Under the pieces are notes generated by a model that was not told where the DNA came from, did no database searches, and saw only the letters and a program-made list of their open reading frames with translations. DNA of 64,000 nt from Liolophura sinensis (lineage: Eukaryota > Mollusca > Polyplacophora > Chitonida > Chitonidae), in assembly GCF_032854445.1 (NCBI RefSeq), contig NC_088301.1, forward strand, positions 18,965,808 to 19,029,807. The letters are read 5' to 3'. Shown here piece after piece: positions 11,284-21,262 of this stretch (position 1 is the first letter of the stretch; every line of letters starts with the position of its first letter). A program made the translations under genes and the position numbers.

Positions 11284-14200
11284 TATTTATTTATTTATTT
11301 ATTTATTTATTTCATCGTTTTTTATTTAACGCCATTCACGATGGTGGTTAGTTTTATGGATGGAGGCAACCTGAGTACACGGCGTAAACCACGGACCCTT
11401 GGCAAGTTACTAACGAACTTTGTGTGTCGTGCGTAATCACACCATATTGGTGGAAGACAAGAGGTCACCAACGTTAGACTAGGCAAAGGGTCACACGAGC
11501 GTTGTCGGCTGCTTAGTGTCATCAACCAGTAGCCTCTCACCAATGCGGTAGCTGTGAGTTCAAGCCCAGGTCATGGTGGCTTCCCCTCTCGCCGTACATA
11601 GGAAGGTCTGCCAGAAACTGCAAAGGGTTTCTGGGCTTTCCCCTGTTTCTATCCACCATAATGCTGGCCTCCGTCGTATAAGTGAACTATTCTTGAGTAG
11701 GGCGTAGAACACGAATCGAATAAATAAATAAGTATTGTCATCAACGCCGGACGAACTTTGGCAGAGAGGGAATTCTAATGCTTCGATGTCTCATTTAACA
11801 CACACAGACTTCTTTGACTCGTTTTGGTATAGAGATGCAACCATTTACATTATACTTTCGTTACTTATTCTAATCGTTGCTGTTCGTAGCTAAATCGATC
11901 CTTGACAACCCACCTCCATAAAGAGAGCGATGGCAACCAGGCCTTGAGCATGTTTACTGGCCTGTTGGAAACTCGTATACAAGTCTGTATTATATGCATA
12001 GATCTGCATCTAAAGTATAAACAACAAAAAAAATAAATAAATAAAACATTATAATATTTCCATATCCAAAATCTATAAAAGACGGTTCATAGACTTGACA
12101 CTGATTCTTAAAATATTATAAGTTGGATTTCAAAGTTGGAAATGATTGTATATACATTCACATAATTTACAAGTATGCCAAATTTATTTGTGTTCAATAT
12201 GTTTAAAGTGTATTCATCGTTATAAGATAAGACGAATCTAAACTGTTAATTCCCTAATTGCTATGTATACATGTTACTGACTCGCCTCGGCTGGAAAAGA
12301 TTTATTAGCGATGGTGTGTTCCGATCCACGATCCGGATGACTTCCAAAGTGAAACTTGATGTGATCCACCATGTATTTATACGATAAGGGCCCTGCGGTT
12401 ACGTCTATCACAGAACTGTTTGAACCTCTCATATATATCGTGATGTCATGGCCTGTGTTCACCATCTCAGCTCGAACCTTAAACACAAGCAAATTCAAAA
12501 TAAAAACTTTTTTAATGTTAAATACAAAACACGGCCTATCGCGACCACAATGAAGCGAATCTATGAAAAGTCGTGACAATAAGTTTGATAACGTGAGCCT
12601 TTCTGCGCACAGTGGCCACCCGTGTCCTAGTTGGATTGACCGTTGTCCTCTTGTAATGCATATGAGTAATATGTCATCAGTTTGCCCGCAAAACGCCATA
12701 GCAAATATAGGAATGCACAGCAGACCAAACAGCTAAGCCTCAAATTTCTTTAGTACGAAAAGGATTCATATTGATCAAGGAGGCACTTCTGTTCGACTTA
12801 CTCATTTATTTTCATTGGAATTTTTATGCCGTACATGTACTTATGCATATTTCACTTATAAGACGGCGCAGGTTGCTACCAGGCCTTCCCGCATACGACA
12901 AAGCGGTCGCTGTGAGTTCAAGCCCAGCTCAAGCTGGCTTCCTCTCCGGCCGTACGTGGAAAGTCTGTCAGCAACCTGCGGATGATCGTGGGTTTCCTCC
13001 TGGATCTGCCCGGTTTCCTCCCACCATAATGCTGGCCGCCGTCGTATAAATGAAATATTCTTGAGTACGGCGTGAAACACCAATCAAATAAATAAATCAA
13101 ATAAATCCCGCACACGACCATAGAGGAATCCAGCATTCGCTGGACTTGAACACAGCGATCGTATTGCTGAGAGGTTTTTTGGATCATTGTTCAGCTCTGG
13201 TACGCTAATCACTAGGCTCTGCAGGTCACTGAAAGTCTTGAACCCCTGAAAAATTGATTATTCCTTTTTGTTCATCATAAAAAGTTTAATCTTCAAATAT
13301 CTCACAGAAACATTTTTCAAGTCATATCAATTGTGCCTTTAAATTAAAACGCTGCAGAAATTATACACGTGAGATAAAGGAAGGTACTAAATAACATTTG
13401 TCGAGAATGGTAAAATTTATTGTCATCAATGTAGCAAATAATGAAGATCATTTGAAACAATGAATATACATTTTGTTAGAAAATTGGATAAAACTTACCC
13501 TTATAGGGTCTACCCTAAGGGCCTTCAGTTTAGGGTCAAACAACAGATTTTTCGGGTCAATGTTCACAGGCGACTGGTGTTTACCATCTGAACACCTCTT
13601 CCATTCCGTGTTAACGGACCAATTATCTGGACCTATAACCAAAATATTTTGCCGATTAGTACAGGACAGTAAGTAAACAAGACATTGGATGATTGACTGA
13701 TTATAATGTTTAACGCCATTATCAGAAATATTTCTCTAGTATAGCGCCATAGTCCAAACTATTTCTCATATATAACATCATAGTCAAGCATATTTCTTAT
13801 ATATAACGCCATAGTCAAGAATATTTTTTTATTTATAACGCCATAGTCGAGAATATTTCTCTAAACAACGCCATAGTCGAGAATATTTCTCTAAACAACG
13901 CCATAGTCGTGAATATTTCACAAAATTGTAACAATCGCGGTGTTTGGTGAGTCACTGACGACTGTGTTCGACAGCTCAATGCTTATGCCATATTGAAACT
14001 TCATATATTTAGGGCAACGCTGTATGGTAGTGACCGCGTCGGTGGCCTAGACCGTCTGCCTCGATGTCGGCAGAACTGGGATCAAATTTAAACTTATACC
14101 AGACTTTACAGATAGGGCTTGTTGCTGTCTTGCTTGGCGCTCAGAGCTGAGAGGTTAGAGCAACTAAACAGAACTGTGTCCACAAGACTACACAGTACGT

Positions 14201-17200
14201 GTATGTACATACACTTAAACGTTTGCTGTGACCTCACGCTATTGTTTGAGCTGTTGATTATTTTTCAAGAATCCACACCTGTAGTTTGAGTGATGAAGGA
14301 TGATGGCTTGTACCACCTGTGAGTATTTTCGCTTGGGGCACGGTAAAGCGGGATTCGAACCCATGAACACAAGACTCTGATACATTCCAATAACACACTG
14401 AGCTCTCCGGGAAGACCGTAAACCTTTTCCTTTAAGCGTTTGTTGTGACGTCAACAGTTTGTCTTACCGACCGCTTCTTTTTCAAAAGTGGACGGGTACT
14501 GGGAAAGGTGCCTAGATATAAGCCGATACCAAACTGCATAATGCATTAGTCTTTGCAAGGGACACAGTCATCAGGCACCACCTACAATGCAAGCTCACAC
14601 AGAATCTGTATGTAACACCAGAGTGACAACAAAAACAGTTACGAATCCCTGGCTGTCACAGAAAGAAAGAAATACAACCTATTTCCCCATTATTTATGGC
14701 AGTTCGCTAACTTTAGTTGTTTGAGTTAATGGCTTTGTTATCTGGAATTGTTGTCTACCAATTCTGGAATGTGTATGTAGTATAAATTCTTAAGTCATGT
14801 TATATACGGCCTTTGTAAAACTATGACCAGTAAATCCAATGGCTAAAAGCTCTAATGGTGTTGCACTAAAACTTCATGTAACACGGTAACGAAAGATCAA
14901 CCAAGCTACGTATTATGATCAACTATGTAAATACATGCGGCACAGCGGCACGTAAGAGCATTCATTGGCGCAAATTGTCATGTGATTCTTGAAAAATAAT
15001 CGATGGTTGCTACATTACTACAAACACTTTTACGTAGGACAAACAACTCGGAACAGTTGATTCTTGAAAAAGAATGAACTGTTGCTCGTCGTTTCTCCAA
15101 TACCTAATGACTCAAGATTGAAAGCGGCGTAAAACACAAAGCATGCATACATGTACATACACACATCCATATTCCTGCATAAATACACAAACCTGGATTC
15201 AACTGGCGGACTAAGCAACCGTGAGGCCCGATACACTTAACATTGTAATGTGTATATTAACCATGACCACAGAACAGCATTTGGAGCAATTCTACACCAG
15301 TGACGTCTTATGTATTGGCACTGATATCAATAAGTGCACATGTTTTACGTAATTCTGCTTATAAAATGTTGCTAATGTTGGGACGAGTGAGTGATGCAAG
15401 AATGTACTGTGTTATTGTAACATAATATTCTGGCATATTCAACATAATATCCTGTTAGTCTCATAGAACAGTTATGTTGAATTAATGGAATATGTGTGTG
15501 TGTTATATTTAACAGAACAATCTGCTGCAACAATAACATACATTCTCGGATCACTCAGGCAACACGCATTCTGTTAAAGTTAACAGATTGATTTTTTGAG
15601 TGTATGTGAGCGTTGCTGACCAGTTGTTACCATTATAGTCTAGAGAACAGAGCACCCATGATCCGCATGAACATCAATTTTATGAACAGTCGCATTCAAA
15701 GTGTGACTGAGATAGTTGCATCTGACCTGGAATTTTTTCACTGGCAGGTGGGAAGGTCCGTCAGCAACCTGCGGATGGTTGTGGATTTCCCCCGGGTTCT
15801 ACTGGGTTTACTCCCACTAATTTGCTGGCCGCCGTCGTATAGGTGAAATATTCTTGAGTACGGCGTAAATCACCAATCAAATAAGTCTAGTTAAATTCAG
15901 TATATGGTTTAACTAGCATTATATAGCGTACAAGCTTTACGTTAAGTGGAGATAATCCTAAGGGGGAGATAATCCATTCCCGTATTTGAATTGTCTAACT
16001 TGTTTTAATGCCTTATATGGCTAATCTTTGGAAAGGCTCAGAGATTAGGGCAGCCAAGCACGGCTTTGTTTTCTAGTTGCATTGAGTGATAATCAGTGTA
16101 GTGAGAACTCTAAAGCCCGCCAACGGGGCATCAGATGGGCAGGACGAATTTAAACAATATGCTGGACAACCATAAGAACTTTTATTAATTCCCATCCATC
16201 CACCTCTCTGAATGAGCGCTACTGACATTGTTTCTGATGTACTGTTAATAATATTAGCACTCTTATTTTGGGCCGTATATGACGAATGTTGCTTGTAACT
16301 TGTTGAAATTGTAAAAAAGGGTGGTGGTTTTCATGAGTAATAGGTATATGTAAAGGCACAGATGATGGTATGGTATGCTTGTCTGCGAAAAAACCCAGTG
16401 GGCATTTGGGGTCAGGAGTGATAACCCTGGGGACAGCTCTACTGGAGTGTGTGCATTGATTGTCTGTCTGTGTAAAAACTCAGAGGACGGTCGTTGCATA
16501 TAATCTAACTTATAGGGGTCAGTTTGGCTTTTGGTAATTATTTAAATTGTGGTCACCCGAGGTAGGGAATTCAAATTGGAAGTCCGCCGGAGTTTAACAC
16601 CGGGGAATCCAGCAGGGCTGGCGTTTCAGGGCAATGTTTTCGACAGCCAGCAATAGTATTTTTTTTTGGTCTTACCCATGAGAGCTCAATGCCATTACAA
16701 ACATGTTTTGATTCATAAGAATACAGCCGTGGGCATTTTCTTCCATATCTGATGTGTTTCGTGTTTTTTGACTGTATTTAAATATGTGCGTTATACGGAT
16801 AACTACATGAATATTCACGGACAACGACTTTGATCTGGATTGCCAGGTATCTGAGATATCTCCAACCAATAACAAAGACAACGAGCAAAACTGGACTTCA
16901 TCAATTTAATAATTCATTCATTTGTTTATTTATTTATTTGATTGGTGTTTTACGCCATACTCAAGAATATTTCATTTATACGACGGCGGCCAGCATTATG
17001 GTGGGTGGAAAGCGGGCAGAGCCCGGTGGAAACCCACGACCCTCCGCAAGTTGCTGCCAGACCTTCCCACTGAGAGGAAGACAGTATGAGCTGGACTTGA
17101 ACTCACAGCGACCGCATTGGTGAAAGGCGTCTGGGTCATTACGCTGCGCTAGCGCGCTAACCAACTGAGCCACGGAGGCCCCCTTCATTCATTTGATTAC

Positions 17201-19482
17201 TGTCCGGCGCGTTATAGTAAACCACCTGTCTTTGGAAAATTACTGAGAAGCTTTATCACGTGTGACTTGCTCAATGGCTAGGCCGAATGGACTTCACATA
17301 TTTTCACATCTCTGTTGAAGGTTTGAAATGTTTCGTTACCAAACAATAACTATTTTCGTGGAACTTTGTGCAAGAATCACTTTGACATGAACTGTTCTCT
17401 TTTACTTCAATTCCCTATGACATATTCCTGCAATATTACCAAAGTGTAGTTAAGCCATGATTATTCATTCTTTTTCTTCAGCTTAATATAATTTTTACTC
17501 CCGTATACTGGTTCACTTTGTACTGCTTTTGTTAATTATGATAGTAAGCCAAGTCGGCTCAGCGGCTGGCACACTTGAATCGTTCGATTTCAGTACCCTG
17601 CCTCTGCGGATTCGTCCCCGCGCATGCCACGGGGTTCATCATAGTGCCGTTAAATTAGGCTCGCTGGCCAGCCGCCACAGTACCTTTGTCCTGGGGAGCC
17701 ATAGCGATCCCGTGTACAAGTAACCAGCGACGTGACAATGGCATGCTCAAAACGTCTCTTGAATACCGAGATGACGCTCTGTTCCTGGGGAAACACTTTC
17801 TCGATGCAACTGGCTGGGATCGATTCTCCTGCCGGAGTGTTTGCTATGTACAATGATGACGAGCCCACTTTAACCGTTCTCTAACATATTTAAACATTCT
17901 AACATGCCATGTGTTGTAATTAAGTAGCCCGTGCCCGATTTATGGATACCAAACCAGTACCTGTTGCCTCGTCACATGCATCGGTTTTCAAGTGGAGCTG
18001 TTAACGCAATTACAGTGCGTTTGCAAAACAATTCACTTGCCGTTGACAACTTGATTCTCTCGGTACGCTGCCGGTCAACATATAAACGTGTTGACACTAT
18101 TTAAGCGTTTACTAAGATTCAGCATTTCTTTACGCACACTATTTCTAGATGTGAACGCCTGACCGATGCGGTATAATATGGAAAACGCAAAACACAAGAC
18201 ACAAAACACATTATAGACAGCAAAATCATATCGCTTTCTGAGATTACGCTATCATGCATTGCAAATGTTAGTGCAAATGTTGCATGCAACTTGTTAGACG
18301 TCACTGGTATTGATTTGCATGTATATACATGACTACTACGTTACCACTTTGTCCATAAATCTTTATCGGAAATTAAGGCAGAGATGAAAACTTCTACAGT
18401 CTTGTTTTAAACGAGAAAGCCTCAGCATTGTTACAATTCGGTTAATTATACATTTTTTCACATGAGAAGCTGTTACCTTTGAAAGATTAGACCAAGGTGT
18501 TGCCTATTAACCTGTTGGCATTCCGGAAGACGTTACACCTCTGCCAAGGTGTTGTTTATATTTCTATTGGTATTCCAAAGGCATTGCACTTCTGCCAAAT
18601 CTTACAATTGGTATTTAGTCCACGCGGCTGAGGCGACAGCATCTGCGGTGTCGTAAATGGTTAATTCTATCTTTATTTATCCGTTATTACAGGTTCATGG
18701 ACCGCGGACGCGAGCATTTTGGCAGTTAGAAGAGATTAATCGGGTAGCTCCGATCGGCTATGAACTGGCGAGATGTGCTTAGCGGCATTTCGGTGCCACT
18801 CTCCCCTCATCACTGGACAAATCGATCTGCTATAGCTCCCTCGAGATGTTATCAAATTCCAATTACCTCAAATCTTGCATGTTAGCATTCCTTATTGAAT
18901 TTTAGCCCTGATTTATCCTTTTTTTCAGCGCTACCTGGGGTTAGCCTCATTGAATACTCTACTGACTCGCGACAAGCTTCTCTAACAGCCAACTGAAATG
19001 AATTGTTTGATGGAGCACTTCGCTTAAAACGGAGATTGTAATGAGTGTACGAAGGGTTTGTTGGCCGTTCGTTTAGACAGATTTTACCGATTACAATTAC
19101 AACCTTCTTCACAGAAAAGAAATGTGAATCACCTGTTTCTGTTACAACTACATGTCATTATTTTTTTTCATTTTTTTATTTAATTTATTTTTAAATACAT
19201 AGGGAGAAAAATGTAACCTCTTTATATCCAGATTGTAACAAACGTGTTAAATGATGATTTCATTACACGCACCATTTAGTGCCGACTCCACCGGTCTTTC
19301 TATATATCCTTCCTTTTATGTGGAAAGGGAAGAGCGTCACCTGTTAATCTTGAGAAAGCATAGCTTGTGTAAGTCGATTCTGTAGACAAGGAGTATTGAA
19401 GAGCGAGTTTATTTTAAGGTGAAGGACTTACCTGTGAATTTTTCATATGACCACCAAACGGACCAATCATTGGACACCACAC
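8016..19482 (-). CDS. CA10: carbonic anhydrase-related protein, CA10/CA11 type (7 exons, partial at both ends)
   Basis: Exons, in transcript order: 19432-19482, 13499-13632, 12286-12477, 11914-12009, 11005-11071, 9002-9156, 8016-8147. Phases agree across all six introns and give about 275 residues of the alpha-carbonic anhydrase fold. Landmarks: WWSYEKF, GKHQSPVNI, FHFGSHPDRGSEHT, YNTDLYT, GSLTQPGCYETVTWIIMNKP, RPIRPL and RTNINF; these align almost without gaps with vertebrate CA10/CA11. In CA2 numbering, His94 is Lys and His119 is Gln, while His96 and Thr199 remain, so zinc catalysis is not expected. Family knowledge: CA10/CA11 are secreted, catalytically silent proteins, and vertebrate members bind neurexins; that role here is inference. 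Five introns are GT-AG; the one after 12286 is GC-AG. The signal peptide and the last C-terminal residues are not identified; the final exon is followed by a GTAAGC donor at 8015. Introns carry many SINEs and a 64-bp tandem array. Confidence 0.9.
8331..8580. mobile_element. two family-A SINE pieces in inverted orientation
   Basis: Plus-strand copy at 8331-8460 (GTCGCTGTGAGTTCAAGTCC to GCCGTCGTACAAG), then a minus-strand piece at 8470-8580 (GGGGAGAACCCACGACCATC to a GCGCTGTGCTGGCACGCTAAC-like head). Transcripts could form a hairpin. It lies in the last resolved intron of the CA10-like gene. Confidence 0.7.
9533..9848 (+). mobile_element. SINE family C, full-length
   Basis: The tRNA-like head is complete: GCCCCGATGGCTCAATTGGT (A box), then GGGCGGTAGATCCAGGGTCA (B-box region). 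The body includes TTGGCGTTCGGCGTGAAGGG and CTTACTTGCCTTCGGTAAAT; the tail includes CGTCGTCATATGGTTGAAAC and AGGACGTTAATAG. It lies in an intron of the CA10-like gene, same axis but opposite strand. Confidence 0.8.
10030..10800. repeat. 64-bp tandem array with dimeric (128-bp) higher-order structure
   Basis: About 12 units. From unit 2 to 9 two types alternate: A (AATGAGACTGGTTTCGAAGG) and B (AACGCGACTGGTTTCGAAAG followed by AAATAGAAGTAACTCA). Later units are shorter and more divergent. It sits in an intron of the CA10-like gene. Confidence 0.9.
11221..11313. repeat. compound tetranucleotide microsatellite
   Basis: (ATTG)n at about 11230-11276 followed by (ATTT)n at 11281-11313. It is followed by TTTTTTATTTAACGCC, so it may be an expanded SINE 3' tail. 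Confidence 0.9.
11530..11735 (+). mobile_element. SINE family A, lacking the A-box head
   Basis: AGCCTCTCACCAATGCGGTA, B box GTGAGTTCAAGCCC, full body, and tail AGGGCGTAGAACACGAATCG with AATAAATAAATA. It is 180 bp from the 11914-12009 exon of the CA10-like gene. Confidence 0.8.
12800..13107. mobile_element. inverted pair of family-A SINE copies
   Basis: A minus-strand, internally deleted copy at 12800-12891 (ATTTTTATGCCGTACATG to CAGGTTGCTACCAGGCCTTC) is followed by a plus-strand copy at 12898-13107 (AGCGGTCGCTGTGAGTTCAA to GGCGTGAAACACCAATCAAA). The pair lies in an intron of the CA10-like gene. Confidence 0.75.
13695..13925. repeat. about 30-35-bp tandem repeat resembling a SINE tail
   Basis: Seven or so units of ACGCCATAGTCAAGAATATT type; the last two are 30 bp and nearly identical. 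The unit closely resembles the family-A tail on the opposite strand (ACGCCGTACTCAAGAATATT), and the array opens with GATTGACTGATTATAATGTT, like a SINE end. Confidence 0.75.
14032..14215 (+). mobile_element. SINE family B, 5' half
   Basis: tRNA-like head CGGTGGCCTAGACCGTCTGC, then CCTCGATGTCGGCAGAACTG. The body includes TTGCTTGGCGCTCAGAGCTG and AGAGGTTAGAGCAACTAAAC; the 3' half is missing. Confidence 0.7.
14336..14417 (-). mobile_element. tRNA-like SINE head, unclassified
   Basis: On the minus strand, CCCGGAGAGCTCAGTGTGTT (A-box like) and, about 40 bp on, GGGTTCGAATCCCGC (a near-perfect B box). The arms do not fold into a convincing acceptor stem, so a functional tRNA is unlikely. Confidence 0.4.
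15386..15604. mobile_element. MITE family 4, copy 1
   Basis: Inverted ends: left GAGTGATGCAAGAATGTACT, right (reverse complement) GAGTGATCCGAGAATGTATG. Inside is a second inverted pair around CATATTCAACATAATATCC and TTATGTTGAAT. The right end finishes in TTTTTTGAGTG. It matches 63574-63801 over most of its length. Confidence 0.8.
15741..15884 (+). mobile_element. SINE family A, 3' part
   Basis: From GGTGGGAAGGTCCGTCAGCA through TTGCTGGCCGCCGTCGTATA to the tail ACGGCGTAAATCACCAATCA. Confidence 0.8.
15885..16912. other. intron sequence, no further feature
   Basis: Lies inside the large first resolved intron of the CA10-like gene (13633-19431). No exon or repeat copy was recognised. Confidence 0.4.
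16924..17181 (-). mobile_element. SINE family A, full-length with 12-bp target-site duplication
   Basis: Read on the minus strand: head GCCTCCGTGGCTCAGTTGGT (A box), TAGCGCGCTAGCGCAGCGTA, B box GTGAGTTCAAGTCC, body, and tail GGCGTAAAACACCAATCAAA-type. It is flanked by the direct repeat TTCATTCATTTG at 16913-16924 and 17184-17195, direct evidence of retrotransposition. Confidence 0.92.
17196..19431. other. intron sequence with a short tandem duplication
   Basis: Inside the 13633-19431 intron. At about 18490-18605 a unit of roughly 52 bp (CCAAGGTGTTG ... TTGGCATTCC ... CTCTG) occurs just over twice. A GC-rich stretch at 17545-17720 has weak tRNA-like boxes but no clear identity. Confidence 0.4.
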
Positions 19483-19540
19483 CTGAAAAGTTCAGCAAAA
19501 CATACCTTTTAAACTTTGTTTTGCATATAATTTTGGTTTG

Positions 19541-19621
19541 ATTTATTTATTTATTTGAATAATCTTTTTTGTCGTACTCAAGGATATTTCACTTATACGA
19601 CGGCGACCAGCATTATGGTGG
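19541..19621 (-). mobile_element. SINE family A fragment (3' end)
   Basis: ATTTATTTATTTATTTGAAT followed by GTCGTACTCAAGGATATTTC and ACGACGGCGACCAGCATTAT. It stops at GTGGTGG. Confidence 0.75.
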
Positions 19622-19622
19622 T

Positions 19623-21160
19623 AGATTTTATTCCACTGTGTGTGAAATGCTTGAAGTTTCCGGATAATGTTCCAATTCAGTATTATGGATTGGAAACATG
19701 GGGCCAAGCCATTACCAACAAACAGCATGGTGATTAAAGCCATAACAGCCGACAACATTATGGAAGATGACAACTTGTCCGAGTTAAAAGTTACAATCCC
19801 TTCCTCTTGTCAATTTTATCTCAGTTATGATTTTATTCTAACTGTCCGATGTAAAGCTGTGTTCAGTGGAAGCAAGGTAAAAGAGAATTCGTGCCCAAAC
19901 CTTGTGGTTTCAGCCGTTAACTCCAAGGAGTAATTTTTGTTTTAAACATTTTTTCAGATCAATCCATATAAAAATATTTTGTAAACATCAACTGAACTTA
20001 AGTATTCGGGACTGAATTCAATGTTGATAGCAGCTGTAAGATTTTCTACCCACAAAAGACCGATGTTGCATGCATTGGGAATAGGCCTGGAACGTCCATT
20101 CTGGTTGACGGCTGGTATACAAATCTCTGTTTCGACTCATAGATTGCATCGCATTGATAGACGTTTAAATTCTTGAAAATATGAGAATATGTACATGATG
20201 CCAAACGAGAATCTCGGTCCTCACAGTCCAATTCCTCACATCATTACTAACATATTCCTTGTAACTAAGGGCCTGCTGATCAACCTTCATGAGCAACCGG
20301 AATTGTGCGCAAGAACTCGCACTGATCAGCTGCCTTAAACCAACGCGTTTGCTAAATCAGCCATCGGATAAAAGTTGTCTCGTCTCTTGATAATTTTTGT
20401 CTAACGCCATACTCGTCATTCTCACGCGTTACCGCGTAGAAATATTCACACCATTTTGTGGTCTTCAATTGACGCTGTATCATGCAAACAAAACCACGAC
20501 ATCATGGACAGCTTATAGTGACCAAAGTCCCGCAAGCAGAGATCTAGGTAATATATGTCCTCCCTGCTCAGCGGTGGCTTTGAACAGTGTCTCATCGAGA
20601 AAGGCATGCACCATTAACCACTAGGCCAAAGCCCGCTCTCACGAGGCGACAGAATAACATTCCAATGAAATGCTTGCAATCAGACGTGAGGCCTGACCAC
20701 ATTTTGGAAGTACACATTAGCGCTATTGTCTCGTAGGAATGGTTGACCGTAAGTGGCGTGTCGCCGTGCGATTCCTTCCAGACGTGTCGTTGAAATACGC
20801 CCCCCGCCCTCCCCACCGACAAAGGAAAGTGTTCTACACACACAGGAATCCTACATCCAACTTAGCTTACAGAGTAGGAGTATAAGATTAAGATCTAGGA
20901 TGGAACGAAGCATACAATAGCCAAGTCCCGTAAATCCAATTAAAATACACACAGAATCAAAAAGTTTCAAAGTTTTATACACAGGCAAACCTTCGAAAGT
21001 AGTGCGGCAAATGTTGCTACATGATTCCACACAACATTAACGAATTGCAAATTTCCTCTTCTCACTTCAATGAAAAGAAGATTGACATTCGCACACGGTA
21101 GCTAAGACACATTAGGTGCGGCCATGGACAGAATATTTGTAGATGTACCCACCCTTACGC
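19623..21160. other. no gene recognised; holds one copy of a dispersed repeat
   Basis: The repeat at 20085-20172 is listed separately. Open frames at 19667-19933 and 20397-20624 lack homology or splice support. Confidence 0.4.
20085..20172 (-). repeat. dispersed repeat D2, copy 1
   Basis: On the minus strand: AAACGTCTATCAATGCGATG, AGTCGAAACAGAGATTTGTA, TACCAGCCGTCAACCAGAAT, GGACGTTCCAGGCC. Related stretches lie at 32345-32425 and 26428-26492. Class unknown. Confidence 0.6.
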
Positions 21161-21164
21161 ACTT

Positions 21165-21260
21165 CTGTTTCCTCTACTTGTAATACTGACCGTAATATTA
21201 AGTGAAAATTCTTAAGCATGGCGCTAAACACTAATAAAATACTATAAATAGATAAATAAA
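21165..21260 (+). mobile_element. SINE family A fragment (3' end, old)
   Basis: Degraded TACTTGTAATACTGACCG, ATTAAGTGAAAATTCTTAAG and GGCGCTAAACACTAATAAAA tail. Confidence 0.55.
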
Positions 21261-21262
21261 TT

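Noticed and set aside
14336-14417. Functional tRNA gene
   Set aside because: It has A- and B-box-like sequence but no convincing acceptor or anticodon stem; kept only as a SINE head.
16976-17188. Recurrent short ORFs with peptides such as HELGLNSQRPHW
   Set aside because: These are translations of family-A SINE copies, which explains why the same peptide recurs across the window.
17544-17720. tRNA-derived SINE
   Set aside because: GGCTCAGCGGCTGG and GTTCGATTT resemble A and B boxes, but their spacing and flanks do not match any family here.
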